64,000 nucleotides of DNA from contig JAANDG010000162.1 in NCBI GenBank assembly GCA_036852015.1, forward strand, positions 186,001 through 250,000, read 5' to 3'. The position numbers were made by a program, and so were the translations under genes. Below the pieces are notes generated by a model that saw only the letters and a list, made by a program, of their open reading frames with translations, was not told where the DNA came from and searched no databases. Source of the stretch: Pelodera strongyloides. Its lineage: Eukaryota > Nematoda > Chromadorea > Rhabditida > Rhabditidae. Below are positions 11,784-26,300 of the stretch, in pieces; position 1 is the stretch's first letter; each line of letters opens with the position of its first letter.

Positions 11784-14700
11784 TACAGTTTTTGTCAAGT
11801 TGAGACATTTAGGAGCTTGTAACTAGCGTATGATTGCTAATTATCTACGTTGGGGGTGTTTGTTGGTAGCACAGTTGCGCTTGGTACTTATTGTTAGAAT
11901 TAGACGTTAGTCTCGAGTGGAACGTTTACTAATATATCTGGAATCGGGTTTACACGCAATGGACAAGCTTCTATTGAATGGAATGGAATGGGCGAAGACG
12001 GTCGGCTTAGGTGTCAAGCGAGGTGTTCTTTGCAGAGATGATTGTTTGAAGAAGAACAGAATCTAGAACCACTAGGACGCTGTAGAAGAGTAGGAGAAGG
12101 TGACGCACGTTGACTGTTGGCAACAATTCAGTTGTTCATCGTGAATTTGTTAGAGACATTGTGCGTTGTCCAATTGTCCTTATAGTTTGGTCTGCTTTCT
12201 CACATAGTATATACTTTCTTTACATATGCAAACTGTTTCGGCTTTCGGCTTGCGTATGCGTGACCCCCCGTGACCTTATCGTTACTTGGGGGTTAGCGTG
12301 GAATATTGAGTATTATGTTGTATTGAAAACATGCCTAGCTCGGTTTTTCATTCAATATTATCATGGATCCTTTATCGTGGAGAACTTTTCCTCGATTTTG
12401 CAGTGGTTAAGTACTTTTTTATCTTTTATGTTACTGATTATGACGTTATCCACTTTTTTTACCGTTTCCTTTATGTGTCAACCTCTTGTAAGTCGAAAAT
12501 GTTTTACATATTTTAATTTGGTCATTACCATAAATCAACATCCAATCCAAGTAATCTTGTGGAAACAACTGAGTGTTGTGTATACTCTTTTTCTCTTTCC
12601 TCTATCCGGGTATCTGTACGATAAACATCTTATCGTTGCCTTGAAGAACGACGTTCGCCCGGAGGCGAAAACATTATCTTCATCATATCGCCGTTTTGCT
12701 GCCACTACGAGTGAAAAGAACGCGGCGTTCCCGCATGTCACAGCCTGTACGTTTTTGGTCCGTCAACATGTAAAGGGGAGGGTGGCGTAGGTTATAGCCT
12801 TGGAATTATTCACTTAGAACATGTGCAAGCTGAAACAGTAGAGTTTTCAAATTTTTTGAAAGATACGCAGGCAAAGACAACGTAACTGGCAATCATAGGT
12901 ATTAAGAATTAAGAAATCTGAAGTATTACTACGGAGTTGTTTTGATATACTGATAAACCATGATAGTTATCGGGGTGTTTGGCGTGCGGCCCGAATGCAC
13001 GTTATAAAACTTTGATGTAGTTTCCCCTTTCCTCTCTATTATGGTTTGTCCTAAATGGCGGTTCCTCACTCTCCTGTGCCTTTCTGCTTAGTGGTTTAGC
13101 GAGAGATTCAATTCGGTGACGGCGTGTGTGTGTTAATTCGTCCTTGACGTTTATGTGTATGAGCACGGTGCTATGGCTGTGCTGAGACTAAATGGGACTA
13201 GACCTAGACGAAGACTGCATACCTGCTGAGAAAATGAGCAGATCTGCACACTGAACGCATTAGCATTTAGCCCTGATTTAGACTCTAGTCTTTTGTCCTT
13301 GTCCTTGGATTTTAAATTATCTCATTATCTGAAGTTTGAACATGGTTTGAGTACACTCTTTTTATTCTGTATCTTGTTTATTTATTTATTTATTTATTTA
13401 TTTATTAAATACACCAAAAGGTGTGCATCCGAGTATGAAAATAAAACGATAACGAACATACAAACGCAAACTGACGTTCCTCCAGTATAATTGAATTTGT
13501 ATTAATGCCTGTGTGGAAAAATACGAAATTGAAAAATCTCTACCCTAACTCATACGTGCGTAATTAGAATTAGAAATTATATTAATTTCTTTCTTTGCTT
13601 CAAAAATCCATCTTCTAGCCTAGCCTAGCTGCCTAGCACAAGCGCACGCAATTACGCGCAACGTTGCCCTTGACAGAGAAATTAGAGGCCTTTGTTGTGA
13701 ATAGAAGGAAGGTGAAAATTCAATCCAATTTTGGACCTACACACACGAATTCTACTATATTTGTGGGTAAGATTCTCGGAAATAAAGCATTTTTTTTATA
13801 AATCCTGCACGCGTTTCCATGGAATTTAGTGTGCTTCATTAGGCGAGTGATGTATTTCCTTCTTTAAGCTTTGATTCATTTTCTTGAGTCTATGTTCTAT
13901 AGCCGTTATATATGAATGAATCGGTTATTAGAACCAGTGAGGTAAAATCCAAAGAAATGCTTACTAGTTAATAGCTTACTCTTGAGTCTTGCGTTGAAAC
14001 TTTTTAAAAATTTTTTCCCGTTGCTATTTAAATACTAAAGTGGGATGTGACAAATTCGACGGGTTTGGAGCTTTGATAATGCAATTTGTTCGAAGAGCCG
14101 TTCTTCCCCCATTCCCCTCCTTTTACCTATCTATTCGTATTCTAGCTTTTGGAACATTCTCCTTGAAAGTGTATTATGCTGGTTTGAAGCTGAAGTTTGA
14201 AGCGAAGTTTAGTTATCCGCTGTTAGTGACTGTAATTGTAATATTCGTTGACTTCGTTTGTATTTTATTTGTATAGTATTTTGATAGCTCAACAATGTGT
14301 TTGTGTAACTATGGTACAGCTAGTTTCTTTTGAATATTTTGAAAATATTAATTTTATTTAGTAATTTTCTTTCTTTTTGGATTGGCCATTTTTTTAGGTT
14401 AAGATTATAAGAGTAGTAGTTTCAGTTTGCACAGATATCCTATAGTAAATTGGGGTTTCCCGTCCCCTGAAACCCGTAATAAGGGAAAATGCTGGCAACT
14501 TGTCAATACGCCTCTAGTTGTCCATCAAAAATCTGCATATATTGTGAGTGTTGAGTCGCCGAGAATGGAGAGAATAAGGCCAATAATGCCCTACTCTATT
14601 ATAAGTCTATATACTCTTCCCATTCTTTATTCTTGGTTTTCTTTTCTTTGTGTAGTTGAAGAGAGAAGAGGAGAATGTCTGGCAAATGCACAAGGACTAC

Positions 14701-15645
14701 TTTTATCCATTTAGTTTTTAGTAGTATATTTTGTGAGTCGGAATTCCCAACAGTTTATCGTAAATCGTAAATATTTTTATTTCCTCTCTTTTTCCATCTT
14801 TTCAGAATATTTATGTTCTTCCATAATGTCTATACTTTACTTCGAAATGGAGGATTCTGTTTATTATCTGATCGCAATTTGATCTACTATCGTGATTCGT
14901 GATAAAAAAAAGTGAATTAATGTATGATTTTTGTTTAAAGCTTAGTATTGTTAGTTGTGAACCCTTCTGTCTTGGGTGCGTGGCTAACGCTTACCACCCC
15001 CCCCCCTCTCTTAATTGATGGTGTTTCCTTTTCTGTTTCTTGGGGAGAAGCTTAAAAGAATGCCGCTAATAGTCTGACACCTGCCTACTTTCACCCCTTC
15101 CCTTCCGTGGAAATCCTTTGAGCAAACGAAGACAATGATGGTGCCAAGAAGCGCTTACTGGGTCAACCCCGGCAGTCGGGAGTAGAATACTGGCTGTATT
15201 CTGGAAGGCAAACTGTATTCTGGAAGGCAAACTTTTTTTGTGGGATATTGGGATTTTCCTTTTTTTCTAATTGGTTCAATCTTGGTTGGCCTAAGTTTTG
15301 CTAAATATTGTTAGTAATTCCACTATTCAACTCACACCTTTCTCTGCAGACTGCACGATTACTTATACGCGTACGCGTTTGTTTTCCCTCGATTGTATTT
15401 CTTACGGTAGACGTTAGACGTACAAGTAGAGAAAATGTTTTAGAAGCCAACTTCTTTGCCTCGGCGTGATGTTTTGGGATATAACTAGCGGTTAATCTCA
15501 TGGAAAATGCCTCTTTTATTCGATATAACCACGTATTGTCCACTACGAGTAAAACTAGATATCTCATGACTGCTCATCCGTTGCATAGAGGTAACTGTTA
15601 GAGTGGATGGTATGATAATTCAAGCTCATAGCTCTTTAGTGTGTT

Positions 15646-15650
<5 letters not shown>

Positions 15651-15684
<34 letters not shown>
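15651..15684. repeat. (GA)17 microsatellite
   Basis: An uninterrupted AG dinucleotide run, followed by a looser purine-rich stretch to about 15715. It has no coding context. Confidence 0.95.
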
Positions 15685-15686
<2 letters not shown>

Positions 15687-17026
15687 TGAAGGGATAGAAG
15701 AGAAGAGAACGAGAGAGTCCAGTCAGAGGGATAAATGAAAATCTATCGTACACATAATATAGACGGATCGTTCCGGATGAATGCGTTAAAAGGACAGTTA
15801 TTCACTTTGGATGAGGATATTGTGGAAAGTAGGTCTGAACAGCTCCTGAGCCTGAGCACTAAAATTTTTGTCGTCTGTAAATATTTATATTTGTAAATTA
15901 TCACTAGATGGTCATTTGCTTTTTATCGTTTTAATATTATGTTTTTTTTTCGAATTGTAGGCTTTGTGCTATGTATAGTAAGTGGATATTTTTTTCACTA
16001 AGACAAATTTCCTTGAACTAATTGGTCCGCAGCGGGACTATGGGGACAGTGACCCAGGACCCTATTTTGTTTTTTACGGCTCAATGACCCTGTGCACGGG
16101 GCGTAGTCGTAGTAATAGTGAGTTCGCTCGAATACTATGCGCTATTCGGAGCCCTCTTCTTCTAGATCTCGTAGTTTTCTTGTTTTCGATTAAAATTAGA
16201 TGTCTAGCTTTTTTTGCCTATACATACACATACAGTTACAGAATAAAAAAAAACAGTGTAAACATTGTCAGTTGATGTTATGGTTTCACTATACTATAAC
16301 ATACTTGATTGTTTAATACAAATACAAAAATTGTGTAATTTTGGCAATCTCCTTTGTGTGCATTGTTCATGCGTATTCTTTTCTCTTTCCATATGGTCCA
16401 GACCATGTATATGTTCTCTTATTGACCACTCTCTTATCGTGAACATATGTTGCGTAATTTGATGTATTACGCGCTGGCTCTACAAATCTCAGTTTTTTGA
16501 TGCGTCCCGGGTTTTTGCTTGAGCTTTCTTGGGAACGTATACCCGCCACGCCACCCGTTAGCAATTAACTACGCGGAACGATTTTGCTAAAAGTGCAATT
16601 GCGAGTGAGAATAGTTAGTAGTCGTTTTTTGAATTCAGGCTTTGGGACTGTCCATGAATTATCATGTGCCTGTGCCCCCGTATTCTGTATTGCTATAATA
16701 CGGAAGCTATTTTGCATAATGCGTGTGTTGTTTACTTTTGTAGCAATGGTGATGGATGTCACCTATCATCAAATTATTTTGTTTTTGGTGAATGTTACAG
16801 TAACTTTAATTCCTAGTAAACTTTAAGGTTAAGGTAGCGCATAGCCTGGGGGTCTGAAGTTCTGAAGCGCTGAATGTAGTTGAATTCTTCATTTGTTTTG
16901 CTCATCTCATTAATATCGTCTCTTTTTTTTCACCATCACCTGCTTGTACTTCTATTATTTCTTCCCTTCCGTGTCTCCCTGCTCCTGCCTCTCTTCTTCT
17001 CCTTACCTCTCTATCTCTTTGTATTC

Positions 17027-17053
17027 CTCTCTCTCTCTCTCTCTCTCTCTCTC
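17027..17053. repeat. (CT)n microsatellite
   Basis: A CT dinucleotide run inside a wider pyrimidine-rich tract (about 16920-17065). The pyrimidine strand is the + strand. Confidence 0.9.
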
Positions 17054-19551
17054 CCTGCCTCAGAATCTCCCCTCTCTATAGTCCAGGCACCCTTCTGCAC
17101 CCTTCTTGAATATCTCAAGTGCCAAGGGTCATATGGGACCCTCGATGAGCGAATATACACAATATGCGAAGATTTGGGGACAATTGCCCCCCCCCACCCG
17201 TTTACTTCCCACTTCCCACAAAACTCTTCTAACATCATTTAAATATACGTCCCATTTTACCAAATTTCTTGATCTTGGTCCGGCTGTGCCAACCATTTGT
17301 TGTTTAAACCTTAAACTTTTTTGAAGCACTGAAAACATGAGAACTTTGTGTGTTGTAGAATGGCCTTTGTGAATTTCTGTTTTAAGTTTTAAATAAGTGG
17401 ATACTGACACTGTTATAGATACTGGATGCTGTTTTAATTTACGTGCCTTTTAGGCTCCAGTATTCTAATTGAATTTATAGTTTTGGTTGTAGTGTAGGGC
17501 TAGGGTAGGTAGTGGTAGGTAGGTAGGTAGGTGAACCTGATTGTAGATTGCATTCGAAATTCGTAATCCGTTTCGCCAAATTCAAATAACTTTTACTCAT
17601 TACCGTGACCTAGTTTCTCTTGCCCTTTTTAGGTCAACTATTTTGATAAGGAAATCCAGAAAGTTTTGTACCACGTTTAGAGTTACCGAGTTTTCTCTCT
17701 TTATCTCTTTATCTCTCCTCTCCTGTCTCTTACTCTTATCTCTCTCTCTTTTTTCTCTCGGTCTCTCTCTGTCTTGTTGTATACAAAATATTTATTATTG
17801 TCCGTTCGGCTGAGCTACGAGGCTCATTCCCCGGGCGGCTCAAAAAACGTGCTCGGACATTGGTATTGGTGGGCGCCAGCCGTACAAGGGTTAGCGGCCG
17901 AGAAACGGATGAATGCTTTAGTAGGCTAGGGTGCGGTTGTGTAGCCGCCCGCTCGCTGCCAATCCAAAATGTATAGTAGAAACAGTAAAACGGGTATTTG
18001 AGCTAGAGCCAGAGCTGTTCGTAGTTCGCGCGTCGAGTTTTATTGTGCTAAATGTTGTGGAAGCAAGTTTTACAGTTTTGCTGTATGGACATGACATGGA
18101 CATGGACTATGTATGATTCGCTTACCTTATTAATGTTCTTGATTTAATTATGTGTCATTTAATTATAGTCCAATGTTTTTGACATTTGACTCTTTTGGCT
18201 GGCGTAGCGTTCGGTTAGTATGCATACAGATCGATAGTTATTGGAATAAGAACATCTGTCACCCACACCTAACCTGTGCTTATTATGCAAAGGCAAAGGT
18301 GTCAATTTGCTCGGCACATGAGCTTAGTGCCATGCTAGAGTCCTACTGTATTGATCTCTACGCCAGTCGCAGTTTTCTTGGTTAGATCCAGATCGTCGCA
18401 AGTGGCAACGTGGCTTATTGTTGTATTTTATTTTTGTATGCCCCCATTAGTTTTCTTGTCTTTGATTATTTTCCATAACTTTACGTCTACTCTATATTTC
18501 TAGCTGTCAGGCAGTAGACGGTCATTTTGTGTGCAACTTTGCAACCGGTAGTTAAGGCCAGACCGCCAGACTATGACTATGACTAGTAACTAGTAAGTTA
18601 AGGTGTCAGTCGTCCGTGTACCTGGCAAACGAACACCTTGCTTTCTTCCCACAACACATCGACGGTTATGTTTACGTATATTTCTCTCTCGTCTTCTCCT
18701 TCTTCTCTCTCTCTCTCTTCTTCTCTCTCTCTCTTTGTCCGGTAACGGTAAATGTACCACTCAGTCAGTTCGGATGTTCTATTTCTTCTTTGACTTCTGA
18801 CTTGTGTCGTCGTGGGAACATAACGGGATCTCCCGCAAACGGAATACAATACCTTCTCATTCATTCTGCGTTCGCTTACGTTCAACTAAAGACATACGTA
18901 ACCCTTCCTCTGTATGTCTAGGTCTGGCTCTCTCCCTCTCTCCCTCCCTGTTCTGCACTCTACATCATGGAAGGGCTTTTCTAGTAGCTACCAAGCGAAC
19001 CCATATGTTGTACGCACCATAAGTGATGCTTAGGTTTAGGTTTAGGACGGTTATTGAGTTGCAGACACTGCAGACCATTTTTCGTTTCTTTTTAGTTGAT
19101 AACCGAACACCGAACTTTATTATGAATTTAGAATTCTATTGTGCTATTTTTAAGGATTCTAAGTTATCTTTTCCTCATTTAGTTTTTCACTTCCTATTTC
19201 TCGTGTGTTGCTTTATCGAGCAGATACTTTTCTTTCTGGAACGGTGCATCCCGTGTTCATATGGCATTCACTCGCATTACGCAAAGCTTTTTGTGCTGTA
19301 CAAATTGCCTACTTGCAATCCTCCTCAGCCCTTCCTAATGTATTATAAGACAGAAACAGGACAGGGGTAGTTGCTTTTAGTCGGATTTTCTTTTTGGCAT
19401 GTTTGTCATTCTGTGTAATGAGTAAATTTATCCTTACAAACCACAGTAAATTGCTTCATTCCGAGTTCTGAACTAATTTTTTATTGATTGAATTTTTATC
19501 CCCTTGCTTAAAATATTCCCTGTTCCTAAATATATTGCGCATAACTAAACT

Positions 19552-19709
19552 TTAAAGCGAAATACCGGCCGGTTTTTGAAACGGATCGAGTACATCAGCA
19601 TTCTTATGCAAAAAATACAAACGAGCTAAATTCGAGCAAATTGGCATAAATACGTAAGAATTCATTTGTGCGCGATGCGTTTCAAAAATCGGCCGGTATT
19701 TCGCTTTAA
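19552..19709. mobile_element. Family A MITE, intact
   Basis: Both ends are complete: TTAAAGCGAAATACCGGCC at the left and its complement ending CGCTTTAA at the right, with inner arms GTTTTTGAAACGGATCGAG / ATGCGTTTCAAAAATCG. The 158-bp length makes this a slightly shortened family member. Confidence 0.85.
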
Positions 19710-20320
19710 GTGTGGGAAAATTGACTTTTATTATTTATTCTGTTGTTTTCTCAATTCAATTCTTGTTGTATTCCCTTCTTGTTTTCTCTGTTTACCTTTG
19801 TGCTCAATTCTCAGCTCGTCTCCGGTTGTCTTGTTGTTGTGGTTGTCCTCCTCTTCAATGTGTAACTGCTCTTGATTTCTGCCGATTCTGCATAGGACCC
19901 TTTTTCAGAAATTCAATCTGGGAACCTCTGTTGCTTCTTCTTCGTTTTAATCCCGAAGAAGGCTGGTAGAGTTTCCAATTTCTCAGACACATATTTCTAT
20001 TTTTCTACTCGCTAAAGTCGCTGGAAGACAATTGAAGAGAAACAACGGGTACCTTGTACTGCGGACACTTTATTCTGATTCTAAACCACTGATTTGATTG
20101 CGGTTGGATATTTTGTTGGGTCCTTTATACGGCCGTGAAGTTTTGTGGATTTATTGGAGTTATATTTTCCCGGAAGAAAAACAGCGACTAGAGCGAACAG
20201 TTGAAATACGCTTCAATCCTGGCTACCCCAAGTTTTTACAACACAAAACTGAGTGCTATGCTTTCGTGTGCGGCAAGACCTATTTCTTGTGGTCTCACTC
20301 AGAGCTGCAGGCCTCGGAGC

Positions 20321-20349
20321 ATGGTTTACGCAAATCCGAATCCAACGAG
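20321..20349 (+). CDS. unc-34: unc-34 likely first coding exon
   Basis: The EVH1 exon at 23666 begins with one base that completes a split codon, so the preceding exon must end after two bases. The frame starting at ATG 20321 (context GGAGCATGG) ends ACG AG before a consensus donor GTAAGT at 20350 and gives Met-Val-Tyr-Ala-Asn-Pro-Asn-Pro-Thr-Ser into Glu-Ser-Pro. An in-frame ATG at 20258 would lengthen the N-terminus. A different frame is open for 85 codons up to the same donor, but its phase does not fit. Another candidate is a minimal ATGAG|GTGAAG exon at 21856-21860. Confidence 0.45.
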
Positions 20350-23300
20350 GTAAGTATGGTTTTTTTATTCCTATTTAAATTTTACTGTTTTAACGATTTT
20401 AACCTATTTGAATTTTTTGGTTCCTCCTGTTATTTGTCGAAATTTGCTTCTTCTTTCGTGCGCAGTGATATTATTTGCTTTTGGAATTTTCGTGTTTGTT
20501 TCTCTTCCTGCTGATAGAAATGGGTAGAGGACCCTGGGGCTTTATTCCTTCAATATTATGGGGATGATTTTTGAGCGATTTATAATCATGGAGTTTTTGT
20601 TTTTGGGTTAGGTTAGAAAACTTTTTATTAATAAATGTAGTAAAATTGTCTAGACTCCAAAAGGGCTAATGGATCGATATGAATATCCTACCAATTCCAA
20701 TTTGTTTGCCTCGTGTATCTCGTGTTCGGTGCCTGGTTCTCCTATAAATCCTCACTATTTCCCGGGGGCCGTCTGTCCCTTATCCAATTTGCATGTCAGC
20801 ACACGGGGTCATTGGTCCCAAGTCCCAACCACCGGGAGGAGGTCAAACCAGCCCCGCCGGTCTAGCCGACACCTATGCATACATTAGCATAGAAGAGGGT
20901 GTATTGATTTTGTTGGTTAAGCTCGATTTTTGGCTAATTGGCGGGGGGGGGGGGTTGGAAGCTGTTCCTATTGAACTGGGTATAGGTGTGGTGTGGTTCA
21001 TTTTTCACAAAAATGCCCCTTAGTGAATACATGGAGACAGAAGATTTTCAGAATTTCAGACTCAAAAACGGTTTTGGAAGCTTTTTTAGTACTAGATTAG
21101 CGTGGTTTGTACTTTGCACCATTGGTTATGTAGGCAGTGTCTCCTACCCGTAGAGCGCCAATTTACAGCTTTCCCCCAGCTTAATTGGAAAATTGCTACG
21201 TGCGACTGATTTGTCGGTTGGTGGTTAATGAAAAACTCGTTAAGCGGAGCGTTGTGGGAACATTTGGGCCCTGCTCAGCTGGGTGAAAATGGGACGCCTG
21301 GGACCTCGAACGGGTAGGGTATTGGGCCATAGGTTCTTCAACGTGTATAAAGTGTATAATTTAAAGGAAGGCAGTCACTTCAAATTCAACTTTTTTATTC
21401 GATTTTTATTAGATGCAAGATTCATAAAACAATATGCAGCCAGTCAAACGCCACATAAAAGCGAACTCAGGGAGAGAAATCAATGAAAATGGGTTTTGGT
21501 AAATGACCGTCGCCGGTGCATATATGCAATTGCCAGGGGTACTTGGAGAGTGAACAGCCTGCAGTGTTATACCTGGCGCGTGGTTTATCACTCCAGGGTA
21601 TTTATTATGAAACTATACGGGCATTTATAAACTACGGTATACTAGTAAAACTCATACACAGGGATTTCTCTCCCTGAGTTCGTTTTGCCGTACTTTGGTG
21701 CTGGAATCGTTGTTTTCTTCACACATTTGAATATTTAATGAAAAACGAATAAAAAATACGAATTTGTAGTGACTGCGATCCTTTAAGGTGGCGTTGGGGC
21801 GGGGTTGTTAGGCATTCCAATAACACATCTTTCTGCTAATAATTTAGTTTCTTCGATGAGGTGAAGTCAGTGAAGTGGATCACTGATGTACTATTGAAAA
21901 AACTTTGCTTTTGAATTTTGAGGACGATTTAAATGTGAATAATATTGCATTAATGTTTTTGTTTTCCTTTATGTGCTCAAGGTAACATTGGTTCTATAAC
22001 CTACGTGTATGCTAACTGTATTGGCATCGGCGATATCCGATGTATTTACACTTGCAACTTGCAACTACCGATGGATAATTTGTGATTTGTATGTATGAAC
22101 TATGGTGGTAGTTTTGTTGTGCTTTCAAAAAGGTATATGTTGTCGAATTTTCTTAAACTCAGATGATTCTACTGTGCTTGCATGTTTGGACAAATTGCTT
22201 TTTTTTTGTAATTTGGTAATGACAAACGAACGATTTTTCGATTGAGATGAATGAATTGGCACTGGGAAATTTAGCCTCCGCTGTGTCTTTACGAGCACTT
22301 GGGCGTTGAAATGGAATAAAAAGCGGGGTTATTTGGGAATGAGGCTAATGTGGAGCCGGGAGGGCGGGTGATAATGGGATTGGGAGTTTTTGGGAGTTTG
22401 GAGTTCAGGGTCGGAGAGAAAGAACATGAATAAACAGTAACCAGGACAGGGTAGGGTAGATATATATTTAGTGAAACATCGGTGATATATACATCATATT
22501 GTCAATCGGTAATATTCGGTACACTGAGCGACGCATGTAATTTGTACCATAGACACCACATTTGGTTGGAAATGAAGCTGTTGGAGATTCGGAGATATTT
22601 TATGCAAATACCACGTGGGTGGTCTTTGTTCTTCTACGCCCTGGCGGATTGTCAGTTAAAGATTATAGACGTGACTAGTTTGGCCCACGTTTCCCCCCTC
22701 CCTTTTCCTGACTAGAGGAGCCTTTTTGGCAAATTGGTGTCATTTATCATGGAGTAGTGTGATCGGATAGAATATAGCAGAGAACGGAGTGGGTCTATTA
22801 GGGGTTTATATTAGTTTATGCTTTTATACTATAGATGGTTGGTTACAAGGTTGGGGACTAGGTCGGGAGCTCTGATCCTATGATCTTTAGAATGCTGGAT
22901 CATATGTCGCTAATTATCTTGTGTAATTGCTCTTTGCTTAAATAATTTCTGTCGCTAATTGTAAGTATTTTGTATAATTGTTCTTTGGTTGAATAGTGTT
23001 TTGGTTGGTAATATATCAAGGTTTCGTGTATTGGCCCTAGTGTTGCATTGTGTTTCTCGCAGCACAAATAAGAACATTCAAACATTGTCAGTCGGAATAG
23101 CGTGACTTGTATCTCATTCACATTGGGGCACTTTTGGAATGAAGAACGGAAGAACACAAGGCGGCATATACGATAGCATATGCAAATTAAATGAGGGGCG
23201 TTTTGAACTTGGAAAGAGTGTATATTGTGTATTGTGATGCATTTACAAAACGAACACGGGCAGAGAAGGAGGAGCAGCTGTAACGGAATCTTCGGCAACT

Positions 23301-26300
23301 TTGAAATTCATAGAAAATTTGGCAGAAAGAGGCCAAAGAGGAGTTTGTATGGTGTTAAATCGAAACACCGGCCCATTTTTGAAAGGCGTCGAGTACACCA
23401 GCAGTATTACGCAGCTTATGCAAAAGAAGATAAATTAGAATAAAAAATCGAGCTAAATTCGAGTAAATTAGCATTAATACGTAAGAACTCGGTTGTCCAC
23501 CATGTGTTTCAGAAACCGGCCGGTATTTCGCTTTAGTGCATTGCTCAATTGCCGTGTTATAACAAAATAAACGAAAAAAGTAATCATTGAGCGTTGACTG
23601 GGTGTTTAAGTGTTTACAACTACAACTTGGCTTATTGAATACTGATATTAACTTGCCTTTTTCAGCGAGTCGCCTGTGGCGCAAGCCTCGGCGGAGGTGA
23701 TGTTATACCACGAGGGCACCAAGGAATGGATCTGCCCGAAGGGAATGGAGGGAAGAGCACCGGCCCGAGTTCAGATTCTCCAGAACATACAGAGGCGATC
23801 ATTCCGGATAGTGGCTATCCGGCATGAGGTGAGGCTTTTTACTTTATTTTAATGGCGCTTTATTTATCACTAGTGTGTGTTTTGGCCATGGCCAGTAAAG
23901 TCTCTCATATAAGTCGGCAGAATGTTTATAATTGGTAGCTAAAGTATGGGCACTATCGTTAAAGCGAAATACCACCCGGTTTGGGGTTTTTCACCAAAAA
24001 TAGTTTAAAAAAAAGTTAGAAACGAAATAAACATAAAAAAGCACAAACAAATGAGTGTATCTTGCATAAAAATGTTCTCAAACAACCATTTTTGGCGATT
24101 TTTGTGGGAATTTTACATGCGAAGGGTCGAAACGGGGTTACCGTATTACATATGGTATATTCATGTTAGTTTGTTGAACTTATTCACTTATATCTTCCCA
24201 ATTTGTTTCCTCTTTTATTTGTACGAAGCTGGAAAAATCGAGCGGTGGCCTTTTCAAATAATCACACAAAATATTTCGAATTTACAAGTAAAAGTCGAAA
24301 AAGGGGCGGTGTTTAAATATGCAATTAACGCACCGAAGTTAATAATAATAATCAATAATAATACGAATAATAATAGAAATATACTAATTTGTCGTTGTTA
24401 AGGATGGCGCATGGATTCTCGACTGTAATATTCACAATCGGTTAAAGTATCACACTGCCACGCCCATGTTTCACCAATGGAGGGACGAACACAAACAGGT
24501 GAATATAAGTTCGGTGTGTGGCATAAATTAGATTAAGAAAATAGACCCCAATTCGACTCCGATTAGCATAAGTACATAAGAATGCAGCGGTCCACTATAC
24601 GTTTCAAAAATTATTTAGGTAACTTTATGTTTCTAGTTGTTCAATTCGGATGTGTTGAACATAACAGTGCTGGTATTTACTAACCAACCTTTTCGCCACA
24701 CATACTGCGCGATTTTGGTCTAATTGTATTAATTTGCATAAAATATCACGGGAATGCACGAATGCAGTTGTTCAACATATTTTTCAGAAGCCGTTAGCCA
24801 CATCGCTTTCTTAGAGTGTGCGTAAGCGAGGCATGGCTTATGCTTAGGCTATCTTAGAAGAGATTGGTTTTCATTCCTGTGTTGTCTATAGTTTTTAGTT
24901 TACTGTATTCCAAGTTCAGGTCTACGGTCTGAATTTTTCCTTGGAAGACGAAGCGCGAACATTTGTGACTGTGATGGGACAAGCGATTGACTTACTCAAC
25001 CACCCGTCACTCAACGGAGACTACCATGTCCCAGGTGGGTAGAGGTTTGAATAGGAAACAATTGACCGGGGTTCGATTCCGACTGGCGCAGTATATTATT
25101 CTTATTCATCAGCGTATGCAAGTACTCAAGAATCTATTGTTTACTAGAATGTTGTCCGGATTTTTGGCAAGTTGTAAAAACTGAAAAGCCTCGTCGTTTT
25201 GCTTTTACTTAGACAATGAAACATCATAATTTCGTCGACTGTTTTAGTTTGGAATTTTGTACCGGAAAGCGTCATTATCTGAAACTAGTTTTATTTTTAA
25301 CATTTCTCTTAATAGGGATACTTACCTAATTTAAGTACGGCATACCCTGTTGCTCAGTACAATTTTTTCCACAGTCTACAATCTATAATCCATAAGCTGC
25401 CTAAGCAGTTGTTATTGCTGCAACACTACCCAGACAGTTTGTATTGTATTGTTGTGTGTTTGTGTGGGTAAGTGTGTAAGTAGCCCTGGAAACTAGGACC
25501 GCTTTTGTAAAGGTAGTATTGGATCACACGATCACAAGTTCCGCCTTTCGGGTAGCTATTTTTGTATGGGTTAAAGTTTCCTTTCCGTTTTTCATCCATC
25601 ATCAGACGCTTTTTGCAAATGCGTTTATTTGCGCTCGTCAGAGATTCAGGGTTAATTAAGATTTTTGTTGCGTTTTGAGTTTTCATCATTGATTCAAAGC
25701 GGATTTTTCACATCCTTATGCGTGCGAAAGCGTACATGTTTTTCGTTCTCTCTCACACTTTCCATCTCTCTCTCTCACTCTCTCTTTACTATATTAGCAT
25801 TATTAGCAACATCTCGCCTCCTATTATGATACCTTACCAACTCGCCGCAATAAAATTCAATGATCTATGACGTGAATGCAAATGCTTTGCATTTTGAATA
25901 GCCATCGTATAACTAACGGACACCGGGACAAGATTCTCCCTCCCTTTTTTGTTGCTTGAATGATGGCGTTTAGTGCCGTGCAATTTGCTTACTACTCAGT
26001 TTCCCATTCATGCAACCCGTGCGTTTTCTTTGCCCGCACCTTATTGTATAATAATGCACGGTGCCGGCGACAGAGCGGTCTTTGCGCCGAGCGCGCACCC
26101 GGGCAGACGCGATCAAAAGAATAAGAGGGAAAAAATGGCAAGCCTAGCTTTTATGGAAGAGCCGGGAAAGGAAGTCTGGGAGTATGAGAGATCAACCGAC
26201 TGGTTACGCCTCTCTTACATCGCCGGGAATCGGAGGGTATTTGATTTGAATGAGGTTGTGACGTCTTAGTGGTCTCTGGCCTTGATGGCTAGCACTTAGC

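Larger units (their letters stand above)
6080..20257. other. 14-kb stretch with no supported gene
   Basis: No chain of exons with matched phases was found on either strand. It holds family A elements (7387, 11607, 19552), a family B element (11013), microsatellites (TATTTA near 8798, TTTA near 13375, GA at 15651, CT near 17027 and 18690) and guanine runs at 9901 and 10444. Open frames of up to 226 codons (12110-12790) occur but start at TTG, are hydrophobic, and have no recognisable domain. The region is either intergenic or 5' intron of the Ena/VASP gene. Confidence 0.55.

Noticed and set aside
12110..12790. 226-codon open frame on the + strand
   Set aside because: It starts at TTG; the first in-frame ATG leaves only about half. 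The product is low-complexity hydrophobic, with no signature, no splice context and no coding-like composition.
20098..20349. 85-codon frame ending at the donor 20349, taken as the first exon in its longest frame
   Set aside because: It leaves phase 0, while the EVH1 exon needs phase 2. A different frame at the same donor fits.
25050..25100. tRNA-like GGTTCGATTCC
   Set aside because: The flanking bases do not form a T-stem and no acceptor stem or anticodon arm could be folded.
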